From Hamiltosporidium tvaerminnensis (lineage: Eukaryota > Microsporidia > Dubosqiidae), in NCBI GenBank assembly GCA_022605425.2, contig JAKIMF020000001.1, positions 1,304,501 through 1,368,500 on the forward strand: a stretch of 64,000 nt of DNA, written 5' to 3'. Positions 1 through 10,405 of this stretch are shown here, piece after piece (the stretch's first letter is position 1; every line of letters begins with the position of its first letter). Made by a program: the position numbers and the translations under genes. The notes beneath the pieces are model-generated. The model searched no databases and had not been told where the DNA came from. It was given only the letters and a program-made list of their open reading frames with translations.

Positions 1-129
1 GTCTAATATTAATCATCTGTAATTATAAATATTTTAGTAAGAAAATTAATAATTAGTTTTTCCCGGGAGGGTTAATATATTATTTACAAATATTAATTCA
101 AAGATAAATCCTTTAAAAACAACCTTGTT

Positions 130-1623
130 ATGTTACATAGTGAGGATGAACAAGAAAGAGAATTTTTATTTGAATTAGAAAGCATAAATAAGATAGGGAT
201 TGAGATAGAAAAAGATTTAAAAAAAATAGAAAGTTATATCAAAGAGACACCATTATCTACTCTTGAAGCTTTTAAGACATACATTGAACCAAAAAGAAAT
301 TTAGATAAAATTATTTATTTTTATGATTTATTTCTTAAAAGTGCAGAAAATATTTACAAACAGCAAGAAAAAATCGAAATAATAAAAAATAAGGAAATAG
401 TTAAAGAAGAATTTGATAAAGAAATTAAAATAATTAAGTGTTTAGAAAAAATTAAAGGAGAATTGTTTAATTTTAAGAAATATCAAGACATACATGCTGT
501 AAAAAAATTTTGTGATGAGGTGAATAAAAATGTAAATGTAAATCTTGAAATGTTAGAAAAATCTTTTTTTAAATATATTGGTCATCAATTTCCTAATATG
601 AATTATAAAACTAAGATTTGTAATATTTCTAATTTTTTATATTTAAATCGTGAAAAATCTATTTTTGTTAAGAAATACGTTGATTTATTTATTATTAAAT
701 ATGGAAGTAGAAAAATAGAAAATAAATATATAGAATTAGTTAATAGAGTAATATGTTTACATGAATGGATAGAAGAAGTAAAAAAAGTAAATGATTTTTT
801 GTTTGAAGAAGATATAACAGGTTCTATAAATAAAGAGATATTAGAAAAACTTATGTTAGAACTTAAAGTAGTAATTTCACATGCTTTGATGGATATTGAT
901 AGAAAAAACAAACCTGAAAATTTAATTTATTTAATTAAATTATATTCGAGTATAAAAATAAAAGAAAATATTAGAGATACCAACATGGAAATGTTATTTG
1001 AATTTAAAAAAGAATGTTTGGTTCTCATTAATAATTTACTGATAACTTTTGAACAAAATATAATTCATGAAAAAAAGAATGAAAAAAACTTTTTATGTGA
1101 ACAGTTCAATAAAACGTTTCTAGATTTTTGTGATACATTTAAGGAAAATAATAATTGTCTTGAGGAACTTATTTTCAAATTTCAAGAAAATTTTGCATTT
1201 GAAAATTATGATTCATTTGTAAATTATTACGGGGTTAAATGCTTGCGAAAAACCTTTGATTTAAGTGAAAACCTTAAAGGGATTCAAAAATGTGTTTATC
1301 TTTTAAATAATTTAGATATCTTACAGGAATATATTCTAGAATATAAAAATATTAAAATCATTGAATATTTAGAAAGAAATAAAAACGATATTATTAAAAT
1401 ATGGAAGAATGAATGTGAGAAACGTAAACATAAAGAATCTACCGAGTTTCTTAAGTTAAATCTTTCTATTCAAAGAAAATATATATTACCCGATTTGGTA
1501 AGAGAAAATGTTATTTCACAACTTTCAAAAATTATTTTTAATCTTGTTTCAAATTCTAAATACAGAGAACCTCAAGATGATCTTAAAAACAAAATTAATG
1601 AATTATTCAGTGGCAAAGAATAA
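130..1623 (+). CDS. Exo70-like exocyst subunit
   Basis: A 497-residue, lysine- and glutamate-rich, almost entirely helical protein with no signal peptide or membrane segment. The last residues (about 475-495) have the arrangement KY..P.DL...I..LF.G, which resembles the end of Exo70 proteins. The segment near residue 390 (YLLNNLDILQEYI) resembles the Exo70 phrase about a 'MNNLHYI'-like helix. Exo70 helps tether secretory vesicles at the plasma membrane by binding PI(4,5)P2 and Rho GTPases. At 497 residues it is shorter than yeast Exo70 (about 620), as expected for microsporidian proteins. The ATG at 130 lies about 60 bases after a CCCGGGAGGG stretch at 62-71. Other CATCHR tethering subunits remain possible because overall similarity is weak. 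Confidence 0.6.
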   Translation: MLHSEDEQEREFLFELESINKIGIEIEKDLKKIESYIKETPLSTLEAFKTYIEPKRNLDKIIYFYDLFLKSAENIYKQQEKIEIIKNKEIVKEEFDKEIKIIKCLEKIKGELFNFKKYQDIHAVKKFCDEVNKNVNVNLEMLEKSFFKYIGHQFPNMNYKTKICNISNFLYLNREKSIFVKKYVDLFIIKYGSRKIENKYIELVNRVICLHEWIEEVKKVNDFLFEEDITGSINKEILEKLMLELKVVISHALMDIDRKNKPENLIYLIKLYSSIKIKENIRDTNMEMLFEFKKECLVLINNLLITFEQNIIHEKKNEKNFLCEQFNKTFLDFCDTFKENNNCLEELIFKFQENFAFENYDSFVNYYGVKCLRKTFDLSENLKGIQKCVYLLNNLDILQEYILEYKNIKIIEYLERNKNDIIKIWKNECEKRKHKESTEFLKLNLSIQRKYILPDLVRENVISQLSKIIFNLVSNSKYREPQDDLKNKINELFSGKE

Positions 1624-2497
1624 AATTAATTTTAATATTATTTTTAAAAATAAATAATTATATTTTTTCGTAAATAACTTTAAAACTAGGTTTAAAAATG
1701 TAAAAATGTTGATTTATACTACAAACATTTAAATATTTTCTTTCTTTATTATTAAACATTGAAATAATGAAATTCTTTATAAATTTAATCTGACAAATTC
1801 ATTTAAACTTTGAGTAAACTTTATTTTGCTCAAAAAAGTTGTATATTTTTCTTTCTCTTTATTCATTTATTAACAGGAGTATAAATTCATTGTGTTTTCA
1901 GCTCCATGTAGGTACATAGCAATATCTCTTCCCAGCAGAAATTGTAATTTTCTATTGATTATAAACTCTTTGTTATTCAAAAAAAAGGTTTTAATGTTTC
2001 TGTGTACTACTTACTGAATTTAAGCGTAAATATTTTGTGATATATTCAGCATTTTTTTTGTAAATTTTATTGTATTAAATTACAATGTCATTTTGTTTTA
2101 TTCGAAAAGGTATTTTTCTATATTACACTGTTAAAAAAGACCTAAATACGTTAGCTAATAAATGGTAAAGTCTACTTTCCTTTGTTTTTAAAACTTGAAA
2201 CGAATCTTTTGAAGTAATTCTTATTGCAATGAGTGCAATAATATTTTATTTTCATCAAAAATAAATATACGAGATCTATTATTTCGAATTTCGTTTGTAT
2301 TCTGGTGTCTACACGTATTTAAATATTCCTTTTTAGTAATTTTTTGAACTGAATAGCTTAAAATTTAGTTTAAAAATGTGCTCTTAATTATTCTAGATAA
2401 ATGGTTTAATACACCTAAACACATAAGTAAGGCGTCTAGAATGACCCGTAACAAATATTTATCACACCTAGTCAGTAAAGCGTCGATTTGTTTGGAG
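1624..2497. other. AT-rich intergenic region, no gene seen
   Basis: No convincing coding sequence on either strand. Short ORFs are AT-rich and lack motifs. The segment ends at the left border of a hAT-like element. Confidence 0.5.
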
Positions 2498-3230
2498 CTT
2501 GGGTCTTCAAACTTTTTGGCACGCGGGTCAAAGACTCATTACTTTTTATGCAACCATACGGAAAAATATTTCTGTAGTTTTAATTAGTAATAATTTAAAT
2601 CAAACTTTTAAAGTTTCATATAGATGTTCATAAATAAAACACTTGTATTAATCATATTTCCATATAAAAATGGACAAATAAATTACTGAAACTTTATAAA
2701 AGTCTTCCGGCCAAGCTATTCAATCACGTTTATAAATTTTCTCAAAGTTTTATTTCCGCTTTGGGATCTATCTTTTTTTGCGAAGAAACATTCTTTAAAA
2801 TGAAATATACAAATACATTTACAGACCTAAATTAACGGATAAGCACTTGAAGCCGTTACTGATAATTTCTATTAGTAAATTTAATCATAATTTCAACAAA
2901 TTATGACTGAAAAATCACAACTACATGAATCTCATTAATAATAAATTATGCCATATATTTTTTGATTTTTATTTTGATTTTTTAGTAAAAAATAATAAAA
3001 AAATAATTTCTAGTTTAAAAAAATAATGAAACTCTATATCTTTTTTGAATTATAATTTCGTGGCTAAATTCTCTATAATTGCAATTCTTGCTGTATGATT
3101 TAACTATATTTTTTATTTAGTTCCATATCGAAAAAAAATCTAAGTAATAAAAAAAATCCATGGCGCACCAGAAATATATAGCCGCGGACCGGATAAAAAG
3201 TTTCCGGGGACCGGAGTCTGAAAAACCCTG
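2498..3230. mobile_element. Non-autonomous hAT-type DNA transposon (degenerate)
   Basis: The left end reads GGGTCTTCAAACTTTTTGGC (2501-2520) and then a GCGGGTCAAAG stretch. The right end, read inward on the minus strand from 3230, is CAGGGTTTTTCAGACTCCGG, followed by CCCCGGAAAC and GGTCCGCGG. Both look like animal hAT (Charlie/ZBED-like) termini, including the GC-rich 'GCGGACC' phrases that stand out in this AT-rich sequence. The 730-bp interior has no transposase. Flanking octamers (2491-2498 TTTGGAGC and 3231-3238 TTTACAGG) match at 5 of 8 positions, so any target duplication has decayed and the left border is uncertain by a base or so. Confidence 0.6.
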
Positions 3231-4425
3231 TTTACAGGAACGACTAAGGTTTGAGATTATATTTATTCATTTTATAATACATTTCCATCCTAAGTATAGC
3301 AGAACACTACCTCTTAGGTGGTATGATATTTATTTTCTTAGGTTATATTCAAGAGACATAAATTCTTATTGACGTATTATTTTTGTATTAAAATATTTAG
3401 AATCCATGATTTTTATAGTTTATTGTATAGATTCGATTATATTTTGCTTAGATCTGCGTTCTTTACTACTAGTTTCTTTTAAAGCATACAAAATATTTAA
3501 TAAAAAGACTAATTAATTTCAAACTTACATATATTGATTTTTATACTTGACCAATAGAATAATTTATCATGGAATATAGTAATAAATACAGATAAGTCAA
3601 TGTAAATCAAATTTTAAGTCATCTGGTCGTATCTGAACCAATTTTTCAGCTTCTTAATCCTCATTTACAACAATTATTCTTTGATTCAATATGCTTAGTA
3701 TAATGTTTCTTCTTCTTTTTATAGTTTACATGTTGCTAAGCTCGTAAAAGCAAATCCATTTAAAGTGCAAGATACTCATATAAAGATAAATTTAACTTTA
3801 ACTTATTGCTTCAAAAAGCAATTATTAATTTGGTAAAATTGGAATTAAGCCTTGAAAATCTATTTTAGCTTTAAATTATGTATTTCTTGGTCTTTATTAT
3901 CTGAGTTATTAGCCGCTCTTGAGCAATTTCCCAATAAAAATAAATAATATGTATTGATATGTATATTTATCATCTTCGTTTACTTGCTTTAATTTTTTTC
4001 ATCGTTCATAAAATTTTCATTTTTTATGTCTATTTACCATTTATTTTATTGTCTTCTTTTTCCTTTGCATTTATTCATGTGAAACGTTTCCTTTGTCTAA
4101 GGCTTCTTTCTAGCAATATGCTGTGTTATTACATTCTTCTGTTTTTTTAATTTCTAGTTATTTTTATTAAAATTTTTTTTTACTCTAATCAGGTATAAAA
4201 TCTCATAAGACTTCCAAGCAATAATTATTTCCTATCGTTAAGGAAATGAAAGAATTACATAGATATAAGACATTATAATATTAATCTGATCATATATTGT
4301 TTTTATAGTCATAAAAAATATTAAAAATAAACTCATGAGAAAGTAATTAATATCAAATCTTGTTTAAAAATTTAAAACTAAAAAATATGTTCTCATATTA
4401 TGATATACTATTATATACCATTATT
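3231..4425. other. AT-rich intergenic region, no gene seen
   Basis: Only short, AT-rich ORFs, such as a hydrophobic 63-codon frame at 3959-4150 without a start signal or family match. Nothing supportable. Confidence 0.45.
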
Positions 4426-4429
4426 TACT

Positions 4430-5110
4430 ATAATTGGTGGAGTGAGGATAACCACATAATAAACTTTCTGCTTGGCAATGAGTGTGTGAAACTGGTGTGA
4501 AGTCATTGTCTGGATTTTTGGTGGGTATAAAACCACACTACATCTTCGGTTGTTCCATGAGAGTTTTTATGAGGAGGAGAGGTCTAAGAAATGGAGAAAC
4601 TTTTTCTACAAATTTATTTGTAGTTTTTTACGTAACCAGATTGCAGCCCGCAGCTGAACATGTAGGTAATTGCCATGTAAAAGCATGGAAACCTAGCCTT
4701 GCTCACATGGATTAGAAGACTTGGCGCCTGGGAGATATAAAAATAAAAACCATTTAAAGCCGGGAGAGCTAAGTAGCAGGTTATACCTGTTGGTATGACA
4801 TTGCACTGTCTAGGTGGACCCCATGTAAATCTCTGAAATATATCTCAGCTAAAAGTTCATTGGGTTGGGAAGTGTAGAGTAAGTGGGAATGCTGCATAGT
4901 CTTTGGTGAGCCGAGGGGGGGCTTTGGCCTTCGATCACACTCCATGCAACGGACATTAACGAACTCCGGGCAACTGCCTCGCCTAGTAATTAGGTTCTAC
5001 ACATTTGGTAGATAAAAGGCTTTGGAACGTAGGTATCGCAAGGGTTATCGATGGAGTGTTAGGGTAGCAGCCATTTATGTTAACCCTAGAACTGCGTTAA
5101 TGTCATGAAA
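4430..5110 (+). repeat. GC-rich island; longest copy of a dispersed repeat family
   Basis: About 680 bases with clearly higher GC than the surroundings. No long ORF; a 77-codon frame at 4482-4715 (ending RLQPAAEHVGNCHVKAWKPS) has no recognisable domain. Phrases from its first 120 bases recur in the same order, diverged, at about 20535-20650 and 45180-45290 (for example CTGCTTGG followed by a GTGTGTGAA-like stretch, then GGTGGGTATAAAACCACACT against GGTTGGATATAGACTACAAT). It may be the leader of a non-LTR retrotransposon, another mobile element, or a structured RNA gene. I cannot decide between these. It is not rRNA. Confidence 0.45.
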
Positions 5111-5480
5111 ACAAATATAACACGTGCCACTATTGTAAAAAGATGTGATACTCTTAAATAAACTTAAATATTACTATAATATACAAAATAATGTTTAACA
5201 TTAGTTACTGTAAATATTATTTTAACCAATAAAATATTTCATGTTCTACTTCTGTACACTATTATTGTTGTGTAAGATTTATAAACAAATTATAAAGTTC
5301 ATATTCTTAATCCTAACACTTTACTAGGGTCTTATCTTTTTCGAACTATTGCATTTTGAGTAAGTCTTTGCCATGGCATTTGAATTATGTAAAGGAATTT
5401 ATAAATTTTAAATAAAAAAAATATTTAAAAATTAATAAAGAATAGTTTAAAAATATTAAAACATAGTTTAAAAATGTATT
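5111..5480. other. AT-rich spacer, nothing seen
   Basis: Low-complexity A/T sequence between the GC-rich island and the repeats upstream of the MFS gene. Confidence 0.4.
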
Positions 5481-5487
5481 AAAATAT

Positions 5488-5600
5488 AAAAAAGAATCAA
5501 CTTAAAAGAATCAAATTGAAAAATAATTAATAGAATTCAATTGAAAGAGTAATTGAGAGATTCAACTTAAAAGAATCAAATTAAAAAATAATTGAAAAAG
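5488..5600. repeat. Degenerate short tandem repeat around AAGAATCAAATT
   Basis: The phrase AAAAGAATCAACTT / AAAAGAATCAAATTGAAAAATAATT occurs several times between 5488 and 5600, with ATTCAATTGAAAGAGTAATTG variants between copies. Confidence 0.5.
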
Positions 5601-5939
5601 TAATAAATATTATTTTTAACTAAATAATCAATAAATCAAATGTTTATTTAAAACTTCTTACTTAAAAATTTATAGAATAATTAGAATTTTAATACAAAGA
5701 ATATTACAGGCTTAATAGAAAAAATTGTATTTAAAAGCCCAATTTTCATTGTTGAATATATCCTAATCAAATGAAATGGATACTAGTGACATAAATAAAA
5801 TAAAATATCATTCATAAATCATAAATAATTTTTTACTCATTTATATTTACTTTACTGCTTATAGTAATTTTTAAATCTTAATTTATAAGAAATAATCAAT
5901 CATTAATTGCTTTCTTATTCTGATTTAAATATTTTTTTT

Positions 5940-6300
5940 TAAATTTATTAATTCAGATATATTAGATGTTATATTATTGATTTCTTTTACTCCCGCTTAA
6001 ATGAATATTATTAAGTATATAAATCAAGTTATATTAGTATTTCATATTATTCAATTCTTTTATTTCTGCTTTTAAAATATTTTTTCATTTTTTAATCAAG
6101 TTATATTCTGGTTGTGTCATACGATTCAATTCCTTTGATTTCTCTTTTATTCCTTCTCTTTTAAAACATTCCATTAATTTATTAATTAAGCTGTATTCTG
6201 GTTATGCAATATCATTCTTCTGCTATTTTATAATTTCATCTTTTTTTCATTATTTATTAATTAAGCTGCTATTCTTAGTAGGAAATATCATTCTTTTTCT
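5940..6300. repeat. Degenerate tandem repeat, period about 80 bp, upstream of MFS gene
   Basis: About five diverged units beginning near 5944, 6024, 6101, 6185 and 6266. Each opens with TTAAT(C/T)AAG(T/C)TGTATTCTGG-like sequence, followed by a CATTCAATTC / TTTCTTTTATT pyrimidine-rich part. The array ends about 200 bases before the MFS start. Confidence 0.5.
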
Positions 6301-6511
6301 TTTTTTAAAAATAATTTTTAAATTTCTCTTTTATTTAGTTTTAAATCTTTAAAAAAATGGGAATTGTCGGTTTAAATATTCTTAGAGCTTCAAAATAAAA
6401 TTTTATCGTACAAAAATATTAAAAAAAACAAAATCTTCAAAAAAATCAAATATTAAGTAAATAACTTATAAAAAAAAATGGTTTATTAATTAATTGTATG
6501 AAGAGTAGCCC

Positions 6512-7819
6512 ATGGATAAAGAAGTTGTGCAGATGGCACTTATATATCTTTCTGTTAGTGCATCTGTTTACTGTGCACATAACTTTATGTATTCTTTTTT
6601 AAAAGCGAGTTGTTCAATAGAAATACATGATTTTTCTATGTTGGATACGTTGGAAGTTTTACGACTGATTGGTGGTTTTTTTTGGACAAATTTGGCAGAC
6701 AGAACAAATAAACATAGAATTATTGCAATAATAAATATGGTGGGATATGCTGTATTTCTTAATCTGTTACAATGGGCACCTTGGTTTATGAAAGCTAAAG
6801 AACTTAATATTTGGACAATAATATATAGAGGGCTTTCTATATTTTTTCAATGTGGTATTTATCCGATACTGGATGCAGTTATATTAGAAATGTTGGAAAA
6901 GAATGGAAAGTCTAGAAAACATTACAGTAAAATACGTATTGCTTCTACATTGGGACATGTATTAGCACATTTGGCAGTAATTTCGGTTTCTTATATATTT
7001 TCTGTGAAGCAAAAAGATGAAAAAGTTGTTTTAATTTTGACGAGTTTTTTTGTTTTGGTGACTTCAATTTTGATATTTTTCTATTTTTCAGATGTGGAAA
7101 AAAAAGAAACAAAAAAAAATAAATTTCCGTTAAAAATCCGAATTCAACGGAATTTGAAATATGTCAGAGAAATATTAACTTTTAGTTTTATATTGTTCAA
7201 TATTACTGGCACATTACAAGGAATTTATAGAAATGCAATGACAAGTTTTTTACCTGCACATTTGGAAAATATTGGAATGAAAAATAATAGCATTCGAGGT
7301 CTTTTTATTTTAAGATGTTTGCCTGAAATAGGAATGCTTTGGATTACTCCGTATATCGAAAGATTTGTTTCTATTTATGTTATGATGCTTTTCGGTATCT
7401 GTTTTGGTGTTTTTAGACCTTTGTTGTACGGATTTGCTGAGTTAAAAAATTTGGGACAAACTGGAATATATTCTGTTTGTATTCTTAATGAACTCACCAA
7501 AGGTATTTTTTCTGCTTTGTATGGGTATGGATCATCAAAAATGGCCAAAGAATTTTCAACGGAAAAAACGAAAGCTTTGGCGCAGGGAATACAAGGAGGT
7601 TGTTACTGTGGATTGGCACCCTTTATCTGTGGACTTATGGGATATTTTATCCTAAAATATGATCTGTTTGAGTATAGAGGAAATTCTTTGAGAGGATTTT
7701 TTATTTTGACTGGATTATTGGGATGTTTTGGTATTTTCATATTGCTTGTTTTAATTAATAACCGTAAAAAGAAAGAAAAAATGAGTATCGGTAGTTCTAA
7801 GATTTATGTTGCCGTTTAA
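6512..7819 (+). CDS. MFS-type transporter, MFS_1_like / nucleoside-H+ symporter-like
   Basis: A 435-residue protein with about 10-12 hydrophobic segments spread over the whole length, so a polytopic membrane carrier. Between the second and third segments (about residues 57-72) is a loop with ADRTNKHR, the counterpart of the MFS signature D-R-..-G-R/K-R between TM2 and TM3. A second cytosolic loop (about residues 195-215) is lysine-rich. The layout resembles the MFS_1_like group that includes bacterial nucleoside-H+ symporters and the nucleotide/nucleoside carriers expanded in microsporidia, which take purines from the host. The substrate is inference. CCC at 6509-6511 directly precedes the ATG at 6512, supporting this start. 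Confidence 0.7.
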   Translation: MDKEVVQMALIYLSVSASVYCAHNFMYSFLKASCSIEIHDFSMLDTLEVLRLIGGFFWTNLADRTNKHRIIAIINMVGYAVFLNLLQWAPWFMKAKELNIWTIIYRGLSIFFQCGIYPILDAVILEMLEKNGKSRKHYSKIRIASTLGHVLAHLAVISVSYIFSVKQKDEKVVLILTSFFVLVTSILIFFYFSDVEKKETKKNKFPLKIRIQRNLKYVREILTFSFILFNITGTLQGIYRNAMTSFLPAHLENIGMKNNSIRGLFILRCLPEIGMLWITPYIERFVSIYVMMLFGICFGVFRPLLYGFAELKNLGQTGIYSVCILNELTKGIFSALYGYGSSKMAKEFSTEKTKALAQGIQGGCYCGLAPFICGLMGYFILKYDLFEYRGNSLRGFFILTGLLGCFGIFILLVLINNRKKKEKMSIGSSKIYVAV

Positions 7820-8321
7820 TTTTTAATTTTATTAAATTTTAGTTGTTGGGTTTTTGTATTTTTTCATATTTTATAAATGAAATAATCGAATTCAACTTAA
7901 ATTTTAAGAAAAATTTTTAGCAAAAAAAAATTTTGTATTTAACTGACTGATTGATAGGACTCATGTTAGATTTATATGGATAAGGAAACGATTTTCTCTT
8001 ATATTCTGTTAATTTCCTTATTATGACGGTATTTGATTTTTATGGCCTGTGGAATGCTATTTATATAATTTTATATTCGATTCATTATTTAAAGACAGTA
8101 TTTAGACAAATTCGGACAAGAGGAGGAGGCTTATATGGTTGTATCAAAACTATAATTTGAAGATACTGTTGGAAGATTGTGGTTTATAATTTCAAAATTT
8201 AATTTTTTTAATTAAATTAGTTAGAAAAGAAAATAATCAAATTTCAAGTTACTCAAATGTTTTATAATCTTAAATTACCTCTTTTTTAAATCAATATATT
8301 ACAATAATTTTTTTAACAAAT
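7820..8321. other. Intergenic region between convergent MFS and SNARE genes
   Basis: AT-rich, no gene seen. Contains one purine patch near 8113 (GACAAGAGGAGGAGGCTTAT). 3' ends of both flanking genes face each other here. Confidence 0.4.
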
Positions 8322-8597
8322 TTAGAAAAATATTAATTTAATTAAAAATATTAAAGATATAGCAATAAATAAAAGCAAAAAGAATAAAAAAGTGCCCATT
8401 TTTGTTTTTTTCATCAAATTATCAATTAAATTACCATTAAACTGTATTAAATCTTTTGTTTGTGATGTTTTCTTTTGTATTTCAATCAATCTCTCATTTT
8501 GTGAATCCAATTCAAATAAGATAGATTTGGATTCGGTATTTGCGAGTTCTGTAATTTCGATGCTTTCTTTAATGGTTTTTTCTCTTACAATATTCAT
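8322..8597 (-). CDS. Qb-type SNARE (Vti1/Bos1/Sec20-like), truncated
   Basis: A 91-residue protein: a single SNARE coiled-coil (about residues 12-68) followed by a C-terminal membrane anchor (about 69-91) with no lumenal tail. The heptad pattern ILFELDSQNERLIEIQKKT has the glutamine expected at the SNARE zero layer (Q34). The following 'kT..T..li' spacing resembles Qb SNAREs such as membrin/Bos1 and Vti1. The N-terminal Habc-like domain of these families is missing. It would act in Golgi or endosomal vesicle fusion. Transcribed divergently from the septin gene, with 110 bases between the two starts. Which Qb subtype it is cannot be decided. Confidence 0.72.
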   Translation of the reverse strand: MNIVREKTIKESIEITELANTESKSILFELDSQNERLIEIQKKTSQTKDLIQFNGNLIDNLMKKTKMGTFLFFLLLFIAISLIFLIKLIFF

Positions 8598-8707
8598 ATT
8601 TGAGATAAAAAAATCTTGAAATTATTATTTTTACTGAAACATGTTTTGTTTTGAAACAAAGTTGAAACAAAAAATTATATAAAAAAACAAAAAAAAATAT
8701 AAACAAA
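8598..8707. promoter_or_regulatory. Divergent promoter region, SNARE and septin
   Basis: 110 bases between two start codons facing away from each other. A- and T-rich throughout, with an A-run leading into the septin start. No distinct box is visible; neither gene has the CCC start signal. Confidence 0.4.
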
Positions 8708-9862
8708 ATGGATACCGAAGGAATAGGAATATCTAATCTTCCGAATCAAATTTACAGAACAGTTTGTAAAAAAGGAGTAGATTATAATATAATGGTGGTT
8801 GGTGCTTCCGGATTAGGAAAAACTACTTTTGTTAACATGTTAATGGGTAAAAATATACTCGAGATGGAGCCTTTCTGTAGTATGGATGGCAAAAAGGATA
8901 TAGAAATATCTGCAAGGAAATCTTATCATTTAATGGATTCTTCTGGTGCTTGTAGCTTAACAGATTTTGATCAAGTTAAAAATAATTGGAATGACTATGA
9001 AAACAGCGGTTTATTATCTTTTCAAACTACAGAGATAACAATCGTAGAAAAAAAGTTTAAGGTTTGTATGACAGTGACAGAAGTGGATGAAATAGGAGAT
9101 TCTGTATGCAACATAGGTGTATGGGAACCTATTTTAAAATATATAGAGACCAAATTTAAGGATTATTACAAACAGGAAACCGAAAAGGTAAAATCAAAAA
9201 TTGAAGATCGTAGAATACATGCATGCATATATTTTATTGAACCATGTGGTTCCTTTATAAAGGAAGTAGATATCAAAACAATGAAAGGAATATCACAGTA
9301 CTGCAATTTGATACCTGTAATATCTCAAAGCGATCTTTTAACAGACACAGAAATGAGTATTTTATATGAAAATTTTAGAAATATACTTGAAAAACAAGAG
9401 ATTGGAATATTTGAAGGATTTCTAAACAACGAAAAAGATGTTTCAGAATATGTACTGCCTCCATTTTTTTTAGTGACAGCTCAAAACAAATATACATCAC
9501 ATGGTATTGTAAGAGAAAGAATATATCCGTGGGGAATAATTGATGTTGACACTATTTCGTTTAATGATTTCAACCGACTGAAAAGCATTTTGGTGAAAAA
9601 CAATCTTTTCGATTTAATTCAATCCACGGAACATTTTTATGAGAATTTTCGTGCTAAGGAATTCTCTTCATATTTTTTAGATGGCCCACTTATGTCTCAC
9701 GATGAAAAGAGAGTTTCTGTTGAGTTTTTGGATAAACTTAAAGCTGAAACAGAACAGATAGTTGTTTTAAGAAATAATTTGGCGGAAAAGCGCAAACCGT
9801 ATGAAAAAACAATTAAAGAATTGGAAAAGGAATTGGAAGAAATAGGTAAATTCAAAATATAA
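8708..9862 (+). CDS. Septin
   Basis: A 384-residue septin, a filament-forming GTP-binding protein of the cell cortex. The P-loop GASGLGKTT is at residues 32-40, with the polybasic stretch upstream reduced. The segment YPWGIIDVD and the NDFNRLKSILVKNNLFDLIQ region (about 274-302) matches the septin unique element. A C-terminal coiled coil runs from about 335 to 382. The Switch II DxxG motif is replaced by TEVDEIGD and the AKAD guanine-specificity motif by SQSD (about residues 218-221), so GTP hydrolysis may be lost while binding or filament assembly is kept. The ATG at 8708 is the first in the frame. Confidence 0.93.
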   Translation: MDTEGIGISNLPNQIYRTVCKKGVDYNIMVVGASGLGKTTFVNMLMGKNILEMEPFCSMDGKKDIEISARKSYHLMDSSGACSLTDFDQVKNNWNDYENSGLLSFQTTEITIVEKKFKVCMTVTEVDEIGDSVCNIGVWEPILKYIETKFKDYYKQETEKVKSKIEDRRIHACIYFIEPCGSFIKEVDIKTMKGISQYCNLIPVISQSDLLTDTEMSILYENFRNILEKQEIGIFEGFLNNEKDVSEYVLPPFFLVTAQNKYTSHGIVRERIYPWGIIDVDTISFNDFNRLKSILVKNNLFDLIQSTEHFYENFRAKEFSSYFLDGPLMSHDEKRVSVEFLDKLKAETEQIVVLRNNLAEKRKPYEKTIKELEKELEEIGKFKI

Positions 9863-10405
9863 TAAAAATGTTTTAAAAAATGTTTTTTGAGGTTTTACAA
9901 AAATATTTCATGTAATTATTTTTTTTATTAAATTGGTTTGAAATTTCATATTTCTTCAATCAAATTTGTTCCCAATAAAAATTTTTTCTCTTTTGAAGCA
10001 ATATATTTTATTAAAAAGGTTCTATTTCTGTAATTAAACGTATGTATGCAACGAGGCACCTACCTAGATCCACTTTTTATATAGATAAGGAATATTTTAC
10101 AATCAAATAATTTTTTCTAATTCAACAGTAAGTTTATTTAATTTGTTATTAGATTTCTAATAATTTGTAACAAGATATTTTAAAGAATTGTATTTTATTT
10201 ATATTTCTAAATTTAAAGCTGTATTTGTATTTTGAAGCAATCTTCTGGAATAGGATACAGTATTTTCATTCAATTTTATCTTCATCAATAAAAAAAATCC
10301 GTATTTAATTTGTGCTTGCAATATATTTTTAAAGATAAGAAAAAAATCAAAAACCAATTAAAAAATTTCCATTTTTTAGATAAAAACAATGTTTTACTTC
10401 TAAAT
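9863..10405. other. AT-rich intergenic region
   Basis: No gene seen. The frame of the downstream EF-hand gene stays open back to 10310 without an upstream ATG. Confidence 0.4.

Noticed and set aside
4482-4715. 77-codon ORF in the GC-rich island
   Set aside because: Starts inside a repeat family whose other copies do not keep the frame; no motif or start signal.
4930-5010. Resemblance of GGGCAACTGCCTCGCCTAGT to a conserved large-subunit rRNA segment
   Set aside because: Only about 20 bases match; flanking bases on both sides do not follow rRNA, so this is probably chance.
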